From Pochonia chlamydosporia 170 (lineage: Eukaryota; Ascomycota; Sordariomycetes; Hypocreales; Clavicipitaceae), in the NCBI RefSeq assembly GCF_001653235.2, contig NC_035791.1:2232001-2296000 (forward strand): a stretch of DNA of 64,000 bases, read 5' to 3'. Under the pieces are notes generated by a model. The model ran no database searches, was not told where the DNA came from, and worked only from the letters and a program-made list of their open reading frames with translations. A program made the translations under genes and the position numbers. Positions 22,741 through 36,500 of the stretch are shown here, one piece after another (position 1 is the first letter of the stretch; every line of letters begins with the position of its first letter).

Positions 22741-25700
22741 ATTTTACAGTTTGAGTAAATATGTGAGCAGCCGCAGCGTGGACTAGCACATCCGGATGGG
22801 GAAGGAAGGTGATGCATAATTTGCATTGATTGTTGCGTCAGACGTGTACGCTTGGATAAAGACTTGGAGAGATAAGGTATTAAAATATATGTATGATACT
22901 GTACAATTCCTGGGCGTATACCCCCAATGAAGCATACGCTGCCGCGTGTGCCCCGTGGTGATATATATTAAGCTGAATGCCTTCCATGACTATTTAAATG
23001 GACCAAATTTACCCATTCGGCAGGTCCCTTCAGTCCCGTGTCCGCGAGGCCCTCTGTTTCGTGGAATTCTGAGATGGTATTACTCGCATTGAGGTGGCAT
23101 GACGCGGCCTTCTGTACTACTACAAACGAAACGAGGTTGTTATTCTGGATACGATCGTAGTCCCAGCTTCTTGACTCGGAATCTGCAAGCTCTGTCCCAA
23201 ATTGGCCGCCCAGAATGATCAGTCCCCTATATTGGTGATCCATGATCACAATGCATTCTCCCTAATAGCCACTTTCTCACGATCAGTGAGCTGATATATG
23301 AGTCGGGTGAACCGCCAACATCCTTTTAATGTGCTAGTCGTATGGCTTCGCGAGTACATGTTTCTCATGGATCTACGTGACATTCACTGACTACATCGGA
23401 AAATTATGACCCAAGTTTCCGCATGAAGACGTTCATACACGGAATACCCATGCTTTGCCATCCAGCGAGGTCGGCAGCCGAATTGAACTATTCCTGCCAT
23501 GCATTAAAACTTGGGGCACTCATCTTGTACACGCCTAGCTCCAGGCGGCCGAAGAGCGACGGACGCCGTTGAACATCCGAGCCGTCCCTATGCCCTTTAT
23601 GAAATTGTTACGTTTCTGAGAATCGCGTCCCCACACAATAGACGAAAATCTGGGGCCCCAAAGATACACAAAAGAACTTTTTAAAAGCCGTCGGCTCCTA
23701 GCTTCCGTCACTCGGCGGCACATCACTTGTTCTAGGCCATTCGTGTTTGTAGCATCCGCTGATACTACGAAAACTGAGCATCAGCAGGACGACAGAAAAT
23801 TTCAAGCGGTATTCAGCTTCTCCTTCAACTCGTACGAGCAGTGCGGCCTGGCCCTTACTACCGATGGAGCCGAGGGTAGAGAGGCTGAATGCCAAGCAAA
23901 ATGGAGTATAGATAGACTCAATCTGTGGGGATGCGATTTTGCTTGGCAATGCTCGACTTTGTGGTTTCTTCTTCTTCCTCAGGGGCACTGGATTTGCACA
24001 TCTCAAGGGAAGGGGGTTCTACTTGTCGACCAGGGTATTGTCCAAATACTGGTTCTGGAAACACGAGAGGCTTGTCTATTGAATTGGGCCAATGTGCCAT
24101 AAGTCATGACAATGCAGGGTGAGGTTAGCGCGAGTCGTCAAATTTCCAATTCGAATGGTGACGTCGGGTCCAGTTCCACGAAAGAGATGTTCCATCATCA
24201 CATCAGCTGCAATTGCGAAAAGAGAAGCATCCTCGGCCCATATGCTCCCAATTGCGTCAGTTACGACATTTCTCGTCCGTCTGGACCTGGTGATCGTCAC
24301 AATAAGCATCGTTTAGGGAAAGCAGGTTTTGGGCATGCGTGAGATGATGTCCACATCTCAGTGCCATGCAGCAACAAGCTTGGATGTCGTTCGATGGAAT
24401 GACCCCTGTCTGACCAGGCCACATCGACGATTCGACAATTGCATTGGACGTACTATGGCCAGAAAGATTGTAGAGCTGGTGCTGTTGTCAAGTTGAGAAT
24501 GCCCTCTGCAAGGGACCCCACGTCAGGACTCGCCTTGTTTGAGCCTCTCTCGCACTCCAGACAGGGATTGTCGAGAGGCCGACGATATCCACAGCCGCTC
24601 TCATGGAACTAGCTTGAAATGAGGGTGGACTTGGATATCAAACCGGCCGCAGCTGGAAGTAAAGGGAGGCAAATGACGAGAAGGAGAAAATTTTTCGTCC
24701 CCTGCCGCAAGGGTTGGTGATGATGTGAGAGAGACGACGGCGAAACTGCACCAAAAGGAGTCCAAGCCCTACTAGCTAGTAGATGCCCCGTCGAACGGCC
24801 GAGTGTTGTAAGATTGATAAACAGGCATACACATACCAGGTCAGGTTCAGTGGGCCACAACGAGCGCGTGGCACCTTGATAGACCTTTGACTGGTTGAAC
24901 ATTGGTAGCTTCAGAGTCTTCAGACCTTGCTGGCTTTTGCGGTGAGAATGGACGAGTGGTTAGGTATTCCGTAGGGGCCTGATGTGCCATATGATGAACA
25001 GGTCCCGTCATCCGAGCCGCTGTGGAGTTCGGTTTCATAACTCAGCCTACTCTTGTCTTTCTGCGATCCCAGTTACCTGGGACAGGTCCCTGGTGTCGGT
25101 CTGAAAGAAAAGCTGGATGCTGGCCGAATTGGGTTGTCTGACATCTAGCCATGGCAAAAGAAAATTTCTTAGCGCTGCATTAGGGTCAGGGCAGCTGGCC
25201 GGAAACATGAGTTGTAGCAAAGAAGGGGGAAAGGCAAAGTTTTCAGGCATCTAGAAGGATCCAACAAATTCGTGAATGAAAACACGAAAACCTTGACGTG
25301 TTGTTGACATGGCAGAAAACAGACTTTTGCTCTCGGATCGGATGGTGACTCAGAAGATACGTATGTGCTAGACCGAGACGCGTGGTCAATAATGGGGCAC
25401 AAATGATGTAGATGACCATGTTGACAACATCGACGGTACCACTATCCGTAAGCATCGACAAGAATTCGTGACAATACAGTAATGTCCAAGTACGAATGTT
25501 AGAGTCTTTCCGGACAATGGTTTATTTCTGGAAACATCGATTCTCAGATTCCAACCCGGATAGATCGGGACTTGTGACAGAAACAGGATCAGACCACCCT
25601 GCTGGGCAGCATGTACCTTCACCGCATGAATTATATGGGGCAATACCTGGATCAAGATTTTCGTCTAGTCACACAACCTCCCATCCATCCATGCTCTTGG

Positions 25701-28700
25701 CGAAGTGAGACCACAGTCCGTTTCAAAAACGGAGCAGGTCAGAGCTTGATGGCCCATCAATGCCGAAAGTTGGACGAAACTGTGTTTTTGCTCGGATGTG
25801 AAGGTTACCTTGTTTCTCCACGAAAGATGCGCCTGTTCTTGTGTGAGCAGACATGTGGTACGAGAAGTCCACCTTGCATCAGAGTTGCGCAATACGGCGC
25901 AAGAATGGAGACTTTGAAAATGGCAGGTGAATGTACGGAGTATCGCGACAGAAAACCTGGCAGTGAGACGGAGTGAATGACGACAGCGCTATGCTCACCC
26001 TTGTGTACAGTAACAGAGTTTCTTTTGGATTGTCCGAATGAAACCCACCTCGTCCGTTGGGATTCAATGGATTTTTGAAACCAATTTCCGAAATCAACAT
26101 GGTTAAGCCCTAATCGTGACACGATGATAATGGGCAAAGAATTTTTTTTTCTCTTGGTGAGCTTCGGGCGTATTCACATCAGTCGATTTCGCAACATTTC
26201 CATCGGCCAAATACGGTCAATTTGCAAAAGTCGAGGAAACGTGCTTCGTGGACTGGACGACATGGGTCTGTAGAAGGCGATATTCCACGTCAATTGTGCC
26301 ATATGGCCCACAAGTCGTAGTGATGGCGTCGATGACACGGCCATTCCACAGTCGAATACGGCCCACGATGGCCCCGATTTCGTTGTGACGGTCAAGACTT
26401 TGAACGGTGGGGAGAAAACGACATGGACTTGGACAAGTCAAGTGCCTGCCCTGGTGGGCCAGTTGACTCTGGAAGGGGCTGATGTGTCCATGTCTGGTGT
26501 CTGGTGGGTTGACTGCTGGTCTACGGAGTACATATGTAGTGGGTCGGGGAGCAAACTGGAAAATGTTGGTGCCTGTTGGCGCAGTCTTGTCCGCACTTTG
26601 CAATATGACAAGCGAACATTGAATGGACACGCTGTTCCAGTTGGCTTCTGCAGTCTGATAGGCCTGTAAACGGACCACGAGGCACTGGGTGCACTTGGCG
26701 CTGCTGGACAACCAGGCCAGACCAGACCCCGGGGCATGGATGCGAAAATTACAGGGAGTCTAGCGCCTGGAGGTCCACTGTGGTTGCCTTCAAGTTCCCC
26801 AAGTGCGATCAATACTGCGTCCATGTTTGCGTGCACATGTGTCCATACATTCACATCCTGTCCGCACCCTGCTGAAAATGGATCCCGACATGGACGTCAA
26901 CTACGGACCAGTCCCCGGCCCCATTGATGTCAAGCAGACATGGAGCAGTTATGGACCAGTGTTGTGCTGTGCTGCGCCAACGTTGGTCCGTTTTCAATTG
27001 TTCCCTGTTGGGCGGGCGGTACATACATACATGTAGGGTCAAGTATTGACTGCACTTGGTGCAACCAGCATCAAGTAGCGACGGCACCATAATCTGCAGT
27101 GCAATAGGTGAAGTTTGATACCTCAAATTTCCCCTGCTTCGCCACTTGAATATCATCAACTACTCATCAAAAGGCCAGGATATGTGGCCTGTGCTTAGGC
27201 AAAGCAAGATGCGAAAATGTCGCATTGTGCTCCGTACCTGCCCACTCCATCGCACGTTCCCCGTCTCTCTGCACTACATACAGTACAGTCTGGTACTTGA
27301 CATATTCGAGATTTTTGTCGTATGATGATAAGAAACGGAGAACATGGAATGTCAAGTCGACTTGTTGCCCAACTTTGCACCATCTTCTTCCACGAAACGG
27401 AATCAATTGACGACATGTAACATGCATGTGCAGCTGCTCACCCAGCCCAGTCAATAAGTCTGGCACCTTGAGCGCCAAAACTCAGCGCTTGTTCATGCAC
27501 GAAGGCACCTGAACCGCTGACCTGACCAGGGCCAAGCACCTGGGCAACCACCATCTGTCCGGCCTCCCCAGGTCCGAGGCTCTGGCTGGCTGGCTGCACT
27601 GGCTGAATCGGCAACCTGGCAACTAGAGGTTCCAGATGTCATCAAAATCTCTTGGGATGAACAAAATATTATGGGGTAAATGGCCTTGTCCTCAAGCCCC
27701 ACAGCCAGACGACACAGACGACATGGGCGATGCCATGCCATGCCATGCACGTTCTGCGCCTTGGTTCGCAAAGGTCCTCCCTGGCTTGCATCATGGGACT
27801 CGCATTTCGGCCAGGGTTGGTTGGAGTATCTCGACTAGGCTGGTTGCTCTCACAGCTCACAATCCTCTGATGGTACCTGGCATTACGTGGTAGGCAAGAG
27901 AAACAGGAAGTAACCCTGGTCTTCCACTGACGATGGTAATGCTCAAGCGGCGTCGGCGGCGTTTTTGTTTTTCTGAGAACCAGACATGTCGCCGGTATTT
28001 TCCAAAGTGTGCAGTTAGTTTACTGCTCTTAAGTACTTATACATATGTACTCCGTACCGCACAGGAACTTTGTGCTCTGCGTATTAGTAAGTTACACTCT
28101 CCTGTTCGGAAGGAAAGGTCAACTGTCTGGTACCGCCATATCTGAACTGAGCCTGGTAAATCCACCCCTAGTTCTTCTTAATGCAGGCTCCTTCCCGCCT
28201 TGTCATTAATCAGGTACATTTCAATGTGCCATACTTCGGATGTCCTATTTGTACATGGTCGTGCAAATAACACTCCCCATGTGGGCAAGTACGTTGCTCT
28301 CGTTTCGTGACTTATTATTGGGGGTTCCTTCCCGAATGCCATCTTGTACATATGAGCCGTGGTCCCATACCTCCTCCATACGACTTCTACAGGATCATCC
28401 AGACTCGCCCTTTTGTTTCGCTTTTGCCATCTCACACAGTCGACAACGTCAGGTGCTGTTTTTGCATCTGTCCGGCCGTTTTCTGGGTCTGCACACTGTT
28501 CGACTGCGTGTCTCGCCCGCTGCTCATACCATTGTCCCTGCCGTTTAATTCTCTCTGCCGATTCAGTCACAGGAGAAACCGAAACAAAAAGCAAATAAAT
28601 ACCCTCAACAGATCGACCTCCCCGCATCGTGCATCAATCACACGGCAAACGTACGGGGGACATTTGCTTGTCTCACAGCCACAGACTTGCATTGCGACTT

Positions 28701-30166
28701 GCTTGCATATATTCCGTACGCCCGCTGCTGCTTCAGCAAAAGTTATCCATCCATCCAACCTCACTGGAATCGTGTACCATACCACCGAAGAGCAAGTGTA
28801 ACACACAGTATTGTCCGAAACCGTACGACCAGCTTCTTCTCGCATTGCATTGCTCCAACTTTGGCGAAACACGAACCGATATCATCAAAACTCTCTCAAA
28901 CCTGTCGCCATCGAACCGTCAAATCACATTCACAGCACGGACTCTGGCTGGTGTCGCAACCAAGTGGGTTCAGCACTCTCCCAGAAGGCCCTAACCTCAA
29001 GCAAGAGGCATCGAAACATTGCGCTCCGGAGGACCTTGTTGGAAGCTCCATTTTTTCTTCCCTTGTTCAGGTCCCGCTGGTCCCACAATCCAAACTTATT
29101 CGATCGTCTTGGCCCCGTTCTCTGTTCCTTAGTGTCATCACCCTTTTGGACCAACACGCAACCTGTCAAGCCAGGCCAGCCGCCTCTGCCCGCCGGTTGC
29201 ATCTCCGCTCTCGGCTGTTAGTGAGCAAAGCAAAATCACGACACCGGACCACCGAGCACGCACTACCCTGCTGGGTACACATAAAGTCGACGAAGAGTCA
29301 CACGCGAGGGAGACCCTTTTTTTTTTTTGTTCATTTCCATCTCATGCCTTTTGTTGTCATAAAAGTCAGTTCATCGATGTGCTCTCCATCCTCCTGAACT
29401 TCAACTTGAACATCCATACACACTCGCTGGTATCAATTCATCGCTTCAACTCGGCTCAGCGTTTGGTGGATCATATCTTTTGTCGACCAGACGCCTACCC
29501 AATTCCTGGCCAGCACCCACAACAGCACCCGGTAGCACGATTTGGGCAATCCGCCATACATTGCCAGCGCACAAGCACCACCAACACCGCCACTACGTAC
29601 AGATCGCTCTCGTTGGTGTGACCCTGTCTTGTACCTGAACTGATCGTCGTTTGAACCGGCTTATCTCGACAGACGGGAATCACAAACGCGTTCTATTTCA
29701 CGCCTATTTACTTCCCTGCTATTGCAGCCCTCACGTTTAGTGTGGTCTTTATCTTGCTAGATAGCTGCACGTCCGACTGCCGGATTCAACTCGGCTGCAT
29801 TCCTTCTTATCATCTGCCACGATAGGAACGAGTCGGCACCCACCCTGCCTATTTTCGGTGCTCACTTCGGTCGCCGTCTGCATTCGGGAGGACAATTTCC
29901 TGCCCACACCGTCTCAGCCTAACATTTGCCACCACAAAATACTTTTTGTTCAGCTGCAACACGCCGGATTGTAATTGACCAGAGCTGCTCTCTTTCAATT
30001 TCCCTGATAATATTCAAGAAAGGTGTCAGACTCGCCGGGTATCGACGGGAAAGGCGCTTTCTGTGCAACCATCTCATCGGCACCAGCGTCGCCCAAAGGA
30101 GGCTTCTCAGAGCCACATTGACCAATCAATCACACAAACGAGACGGCTTCGGCCTAAATCTCGACC
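22741..30166. other. 7.4-kb gene-poor region upstream of the Ecl1-like gene
   Basis: I found no supportable gene here. Open frames reach 236 codons but have skewed composition and no motifs, and plus- and minus-strand frames overlap. The nonamer TACGGAGTA/TACTCCGTA occurs at 25934-25942, 26522-26530 and 28048-28056. From about 28.6 kb to 30.16 kb the plus strand becomes C/T-rich with many ATG-initiated short frames, as in a long 5' leader or promoter of the gene at 30167. I see no terminal repeats, transposase or reverse transcriptase motifs. Confidence 0.5.
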
Positions 30167-31152
30167 ATGCATCACCACCGCAGAAAATCTGGCCACGGCC
30201 ATAACAACACTTCCATGACGGATGTTCGCAAGGCCGTTACTGCTACAGATTCATCGTCAAAACATAAAAGACCCGGCATGACGAGGCGCCATACTCCTGT
30301 GAGTGCCCAAAAACTGGGTCGAAGCTACCGTGAGAGGGAGCGAGAGCGGGAGTTTCATGACGCCTGGGAGGATGAACGTGAGAGCTTCCCACAGTACTGG
30401 TAAGCACCTCTCAAACTTCTCGTTTACATACTGAGACGCTAACTCTCTGGCGCAACACAGCATGACTTGCGAAAAACAATTCCTACCGCACGACGAGAAG
30501 CATCTTTACTGCTCTGAGACGTACGTATAGACACCCACCACTCCACATATTGAATCTACCAGTTTTGTGTGGATCAAGAGCCCGCAAATTGCCATTTTCC
30601 CCGGATTTCAGTGTTGAATGCTAACGTTTCTCGAACTGTAGTTGCCGACGTGTCGACCAAAATTCGTCTTCACACTCTTCGCAAATTCGTGGTTACTCGC
30701 TTGGCGGCAGTCACTCTTACTATTCCGCCGGAAAGCCGGAACCAAGGGACATTATTCCTCGAGCTTCGCCGTCTCGACCTAATTCCATGCACTTCAGCCA
30801 GTCGCCGCCGGCATCACCGGGAACGACGTCAGCTTCCCATCACACTACTGCTCTATCTGCTCTACGATCACTCAACATCGGCCCCCCCAGTCCGCCTTCT
30901 CCCACGGGGAGCAACGGCGGAAGCTTGTGGCCCTTTGGCCGAAGTGTTGCAACCAGTCCTGCGAGTTCTTATCGCCGGCCATCCGGGCCATACCTGTCAT
31001 CAACGTATGACACCAGTCATCACTATGGCACAGGCGCCTACACATATGAAGGCGGCTCCAGCGGGTTGGACCGACCGCTCCCAACCCGTCACCCTGGAGC
31101 TTACTCTCGACCCAAGAGTATTGAATTGGTGACACCAGTTCTGGGGCGGTAA
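30167..31152 (+). CDS. Ecl1/2/3-type zinc-binding protein (life-span regulatory factor family)
   Basis: Three exons, 30167-30399, 30461-30520 and 30642-31152, give 267 residues. Joining them creates a compact Cys motif: C78-x2-C81 (CMTCEKQF) and C95-x3-C99 (YCSETCRRVDQ), the signature of the Ecl1/Ecl2/Ecl3 zinc-binding family. In fission yeast, overproduction of these small proteins extends chronological life span; filamentous-fungal members are longer, with unknown roles. The N-terminal 77 residues are His/Arg/Lys-rich with an RERERE run. The C-terminal 165 residues are Ser/Pro/Tyr-rich and probably disordered. All three junctions use standard signals (GTAAGC...ACAG, GTACGT...TGTAG) and preserve frame. 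The gene has an exceptionally long gene-free upstream region. Confidence 0.85.
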
Positions 31153-31919
31153 TGACCCGTCCCTGAAGCTCCCCACGGTGACCCCCAGGTTTCCAGGTCG
31201 GGGTTGCAAGCACAAAGATTGGCTTTGCCCCTAGCCGAGAGCTGGAACTGCTTGGGAAGCATTGGGCCAGCAACTTTGTGGAGTTGGGAAATGGAGCTCC
31301 CCTGGCCTAGTTACCAGCCACGTTTGGCTCAGCGACGTGGTTGAACAATTGGGCGTTGGGCATGTCGCCATTTGCGGGGTTGCAGGGGTCAAGTCAACTT
31401 GGATCTCAAAGGCCAGGGGCGGGGGATCTTTCGACGACCAGTTACACGGCGCCAACACACAACCCTCTCAGGTGGCCAGACGAGCTCCCGGCCTACTGGA
31501 TCCGGGTTGAAGGTCTCGGCTCGAATTTCGATTATGTTTTAAAAAGCGATGAAGCGGCATTGTGCAATTTACAAAAATTTGTTACGATTCGGTGCGATGA
31601 TGACATCAGGGATTACATGTACACACCAGACAGTTGTATACTGATGACTGGCCATGGTGGTCTTTCGTCATGTTTCCCATCCCCTTGTCCGACATTTCCG
31701 ACAGAAGCGGGACTGTGTGTTACCAATCTGCCTCAAATTGTTGGGGAAGGTGGATTGCCTTCCCCTTGTACTCATCCCAGAAAGCGGCGTTATGTGCGCC
31801 TTTGACCAGAAGTCAACTGGGCTGTTTTATTTCTTGGAGCTCCATTGTGCGGAGTATTCATGTTTTGCATACTACAGGACTGTTTTTTGCTTGGCGGATT
31901 TGGCTTTTGTTTTGGCGAC

Positions 31920-31947
<28 letters not shown>
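31920..31947. repeat. GAA trinucleotide run
   Basis: Nine uninterrupted GAA units, in the 3' flank of the Ecl1-like gene. Confidence 0.9.
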
Positions 31948-31950
<3 letters not shown>

Positions 31951-32113
31951 AAGTTTGCAGAGCGTATCATGATGACGAATGTTATGGGATTTCATTCTTT
32001 GGCGTAATCCAGCATCTCTATAGATAACCACCAAAAAAGGCATTTTGTGCATTAAGGAGCATTTTGAAGGACGGCGGAGGTAATTTGACTGGAATTGGAC
32101 CAGGCTTACGGAG

Positions 32114-32130
32114 TTTTTTTTTTTTTTTTT
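32114..32130. repeat. Poly-T tract
   Basis: Seventeen consecutive T on the plus strand, in the region between the Ecl1-like gene and DRS2. Confidence 0.85.
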
Positions 32131-33587
32131 GAATACCTAATTATTTGGCTGTACTTTATTGGATGTTTGCATGAAAGAACCTGACCCTAGCCTCTTGGTC
32201 CTTTGATCGTTTGGCTTTTATTTTGTACTGTTTGTAGATAGCGGCGGCTGGCGCGGACACGGTCCTGAGTCCAGACAGAGTCTAGACAAACCATAGTCGA
32301 GATGTCACGAGAGCCTCGCGCAGGGCTCCCTTGCAACCCCAGATTTCTACTTAAAATTGGTCTGTCTTGATATGAAGCTGCGGCATGACGCATGGTGATG
32401 GATGCTTTTGCAAACCACTGGTCCTTGTGCCAGGGGTTTCGTGGCCTGTGTACTTATTAAGTAAAGGAGCATGGGCAATAAATGGCACTGGGCGTTTCAT
32501 GTTACCTTCCATGGCGCAAAATGCCACCGTGAGATATGGAGCAAATTGAAGTGTGGACAAAGGCCCCAAGACAGACGACACAAAATGAATTCGAACTTTG
32601 CAATATCAGACATGAATCAGCGCCCAAGACATATTGCGCTGGTAATCTGCCGTTTATATCACTTGCAATACTGCCGAGACATTCGCATTCCCAGCCCAGT
32701 AGGCTATCTACGGAGTAAAAGCACAGCCAAACTATCCACCGGACTGCAGCCTCAACCTCCGAACCGGAGGATCAGCCTTCATGTTCAATTTCTTTTTGTA
32801 TCATTCCTCGGCTAATCTCCCCCCACTGTAATCAGTAAGCTTGGTAAACCTAACCCACTAAAGTCCGGGGTAAGTTCCTCGGCATGTATTGAGAGGGAGG
32901 GACGGGCGCGTGACTGGAGGGTTATCGGCGTTGCGGTATCTAGATAGTGGTTTTGATAAGAGCCATCGCGATAAGACGGGGCGCCTATCGCGCCGTGTTT
33001 TGGAGGTGTCGCGTGATGGGATGGGACTGTTTGTGCATTGGGTGCTTGCGTTGGATTGTGCTGTTTGAAACGGTTGGATTGGTAAATGGTGTTAGCTGGT
33101 GATGTGGGGGTTGGCTACATGATGGTTGATACCTGATATGGCTGCATTGACGGACGAGCAAGCATACCTCGTAGTTCGTGGGGATGTTAAACCGAGCTAT
33201 GGATGGATGTGGTTTGGTTTCGACCGAAGCGTTGTGACGTGGTGATTCGCCATCAAAAACACTCATTCACAACATCAACCCTCCAGAATGCCATACTCAT
33301 CACCATCAATCAAACACCACCCTGATATCGACAAGTGTCATAAATTGATAACCCTACTTCCATGCCAATCCCATTTCCCAGCCATGCGTATGAATCAAAG
33401 GTGATAATAAAATACATCCAGCCCATCTAAATGCCACGCTTCCCAAAATATCGGACACTTGTTACTTTTTCTCTCTACTCCTCCCCAACCATCGTAGGCC
33501 CTAGAGAAAATAATACGAAACGAAAAAAAGTTACACATCACTTAATAAATGAAGGTTCCCATGCCAGAATTACACGCCTGTATTTTC

Positions 33588-36500
33588 CTACTGCGCTGGT
33601 GCTCTGGAACTTTCCATCTCTCCATAGCGACCTCTGTGTTTCGTCGTATCGTACGCTTGAAGCACGCGCGTCTGACTTTCATCGGCCTGCGAAAAAGCAT
33701 AGCCACGCTGCTTGCGCATTCGTTGCACTTGCCGGACTTTCCGGATTGCTTTTTGGAATTGTTCCATTCTAACGTCATGTCAGCACCAGAATAGGATTGC
33801 CGGTGATTTCCGTCGCACGAAACTACATACCTTGGTCGATAGTCCTGAATATTGTACTTTTGAATCTCTTGGATATGATGGTACGTCTGTGGTCGGTACA
33901 TTCGCTTTGCATATTTCCACACGAAGTCACGTAGCAAGCACATAACTGCTAGAACGACAGTCTGAAGCCAAAAGACTGGGCTGGCGTACAATCGTGGAAT
34001 CACACCGTGGTATTCCATCGAAAAGTTGACCATGGGTGCCACAATACCATACGCGGCAATGAAAACGTACCAAATAGCCATACTGCCGGGAATGGCAAGC
34101 ACGTGGTATTTGGTCCAGTTATTTGTAACCAGTGCTGCTTTACCCAGTACAGTCAAGAGAACGGCGCCATACAGTGCTGTTCCCCAGACCCAGTGGCCTG
34201 CAATCTTGCCGTCCCCTTGGATGAGATCGGCATACCAGAAGAGCTCCGCCCAGATGTAGAGGATAATGGAGTGATAGAAAGCATTGGCGATCCACTGAGC
34301 AAACGTCTTCAGCTTGAAAAAGTAATTACTCTGGCCCATAGTGTAGAGCTGGGGATATCTGTCGAGTAGGCGTGCTGAGATGAATTGGTCGAGAATACCA
34401 AGCGCCAGAGGGGGGAGGACCGTGTAGAAGACGTTGTAAAAAGACAGAGTCCAAGATTCGTAAATGACTTGTCCAGAGAACACATTTTGAAATGTAAACT
34501 GAGAATGACGTTAGTAAAGTCTCTTCTCGCGACCAAGGAGCCTGCCACAGTCTTGTTCTTACCCAAAATTGCGTCAGATACAGAGTAATATTCTTGTAGA
34601 ACGAGAATAAAATCGTCTTGCTCACGCGCTGATAGCTCCATGCTCCGTGAACAAGTAACAGCTTGCGCAGATACCTAAATTGGGCAATGGCAACATCCGC
34701 ACTCCGTGCAGCTTGCAGACCTTCCATACCACTGATGCCAACACCGATGTGGGCGGCCTGAATCATGGACACATCGTTCGCTCCGTCACCAATAGCTAGG
34801 AGAATAGATTCTTTCTGATACTTCTTGACCAATTTCACGACGAGGGCCTTCTGAAGGGGGGACACACGGCAGCAAATAACTGCCTTGCACATAATGGCCA
34901 GATCAAGGAACAACTTCTCAAGGTCCTTTTCCAGAGCAAAGGTCAATGATTTGCCATCAATAACAAGTGCCAACGTCTCAGTCTCGATAGTGCCATCGCC
35001 TTGGGTTCTGATGGCGTCCAACTTCTTCTGAATGTTGTCTCGCGTGGCTGCGGCGGTTTCCTCATTTACAATGAGAAGCATCATGTCTTCGCTAAGAAGC
35101 TTGCAGCTCATGCCGATGTTGATGGCGGTTTCTTGGCGATCTCCAGTGAGCACCCACACCTTGATGTTGGCCTGCTGCAAGGTATGAATGGTTTCGGGAA
35201 CACCATCTTGGAGACGATCCTCGATGGCTGTGGCACCGAGCAAGAAAAAGTCATGCTCAATGATTTCTGCGGCCTTGTCCAATTCTTCAGCTCGTGTCCC
35301 TCCGACAGTAGTTAATGCAGTATCATAGATTTGATACCATTCTTGGAATTCTTGTTCTGGAACCTCGCGCACAGCTAAACAGAGTGTTCGAAGACCTTCT
35401 GAGGCATACTCTTCCAGGTGGCGGAGTGTTGCCTCAACGTGAGGATTCTGTTCATTGAGACGTTCCAAAATGACCGTATCAGCACCTTTGCAGTAAATGC
35501 GAACCTTGCCATCGGGGCAGCGGTAGATTGCCGACATTCTTTTACGGGTTGAGTTGAACTCGCAGACTGCCAAAAGCTCATATTCCAAATCCTGGCCACC
35601 GACATCGATTATCACCGATCTTGGCTTTCGTGCTGTGAAGCGGTAGCCAAGCTGAAGAGCTCCTTCCACCAAAGCACCTTCGTCTGGAGAGGCGGCTTGG
35701 TATTTTATGTGACCCTTCTCGTCCGTCTCAGGAATAACGGTGTGGCATGTTGCAAGTAGAGCGAGGAAATGGTCAATCGCCATTGCCGTTTCATGTTTCT
35801 CTGCCAAGTTGGATCGCAATCGGTTGAAGTTGTGAATACCCATGTCATCCTCTGGTCCAGTGGCACGGCGATCCTCGGGAACGTCGTCTGCGTACTGAAG
35901 GCCGGCAATTGAGCACTGCTTAAACTCCATCTGGTTGCATGTAAGGGTACCCGTCTTATCAGAGAAGACGAACTCAACCATGCCCAATTCTTCAACCAAA
36001 CTGGATGTTCGGCATGTCGCTGGGGTATCCACCTTGTCATAGTACATATCGAGGTCGTCGTTGATGAGAATTCCGTGCCAGTATTTGACAAGCTCCACAG
36101 TGACGAAGAGAGAGATGGGAACCAGTGAAGAGAACAGGACCCAGTATGTGACCATGTCTCTGGCAAAGGTCTTTGCAACAGCACCAGCACTGTCAATTTT
36201 GTCCAGGTAGAGATAGCCAAGTGAGTCGCCGTTGACACCACGCATAATGAGATCGCCAACTGTGCAAACCACACTGAGTGCCAAAAGCATGCCGACGAGG
36301 ACTAAGACGAGCCAGTTGAGCTTCCTCTCGACCTTGGTTCGCTTGATGGGGGTGGCCGTTGCGTTTCTCATGAGCTTCGTCTCGTGGCCCGTGAAGACCA
36401 CGACGCCATGAATCCAAGGGGTATTTCGTAGAGTGGCACCACGAAGAAGTAGTTGTTCAGTATTCAACGACAATTTTTTCTCTCCTCCACCAGTCGGCAT

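Larger units (their letters stand above)
31153..33587. other. Convergent intergenic region with simple repeats
   Basis: About 2.4 kb lies between the Ecl1-like gene (plus strand) and DRS2 (minus strand). It holds a GAA run (31920-31947), a 17-base T run (32114-32130) and the nonamer TACGGAGTA at 32709-32717. Some frames over 100 codons continue from the shadow of the upstream gene but show no motifs. Confidence 0.5.

Noticed and set aside
28687..29397. Plus-strand frame of 236 codons
   Set aside because: His/Ser/Arg-rich composition typical of translated pyrimidine-rich non-coding DNA; no domain, and it lies in the presumed leader or promoter of the Ecl1-like gene.
22741..30166. Possible transposon remnant in the gene-poor region
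   Set aside because: I looked for terminal inverted or direct repeats, transposase and reverse transcriptase motifs by eye and saw none.
30569..31132. Plus-strand frame of 187 codons overlapping the Ecl1-like gene
   Set aside because: It is another frame of exon 3; only the spliced frame ending at 31152 gives the zinc motif.
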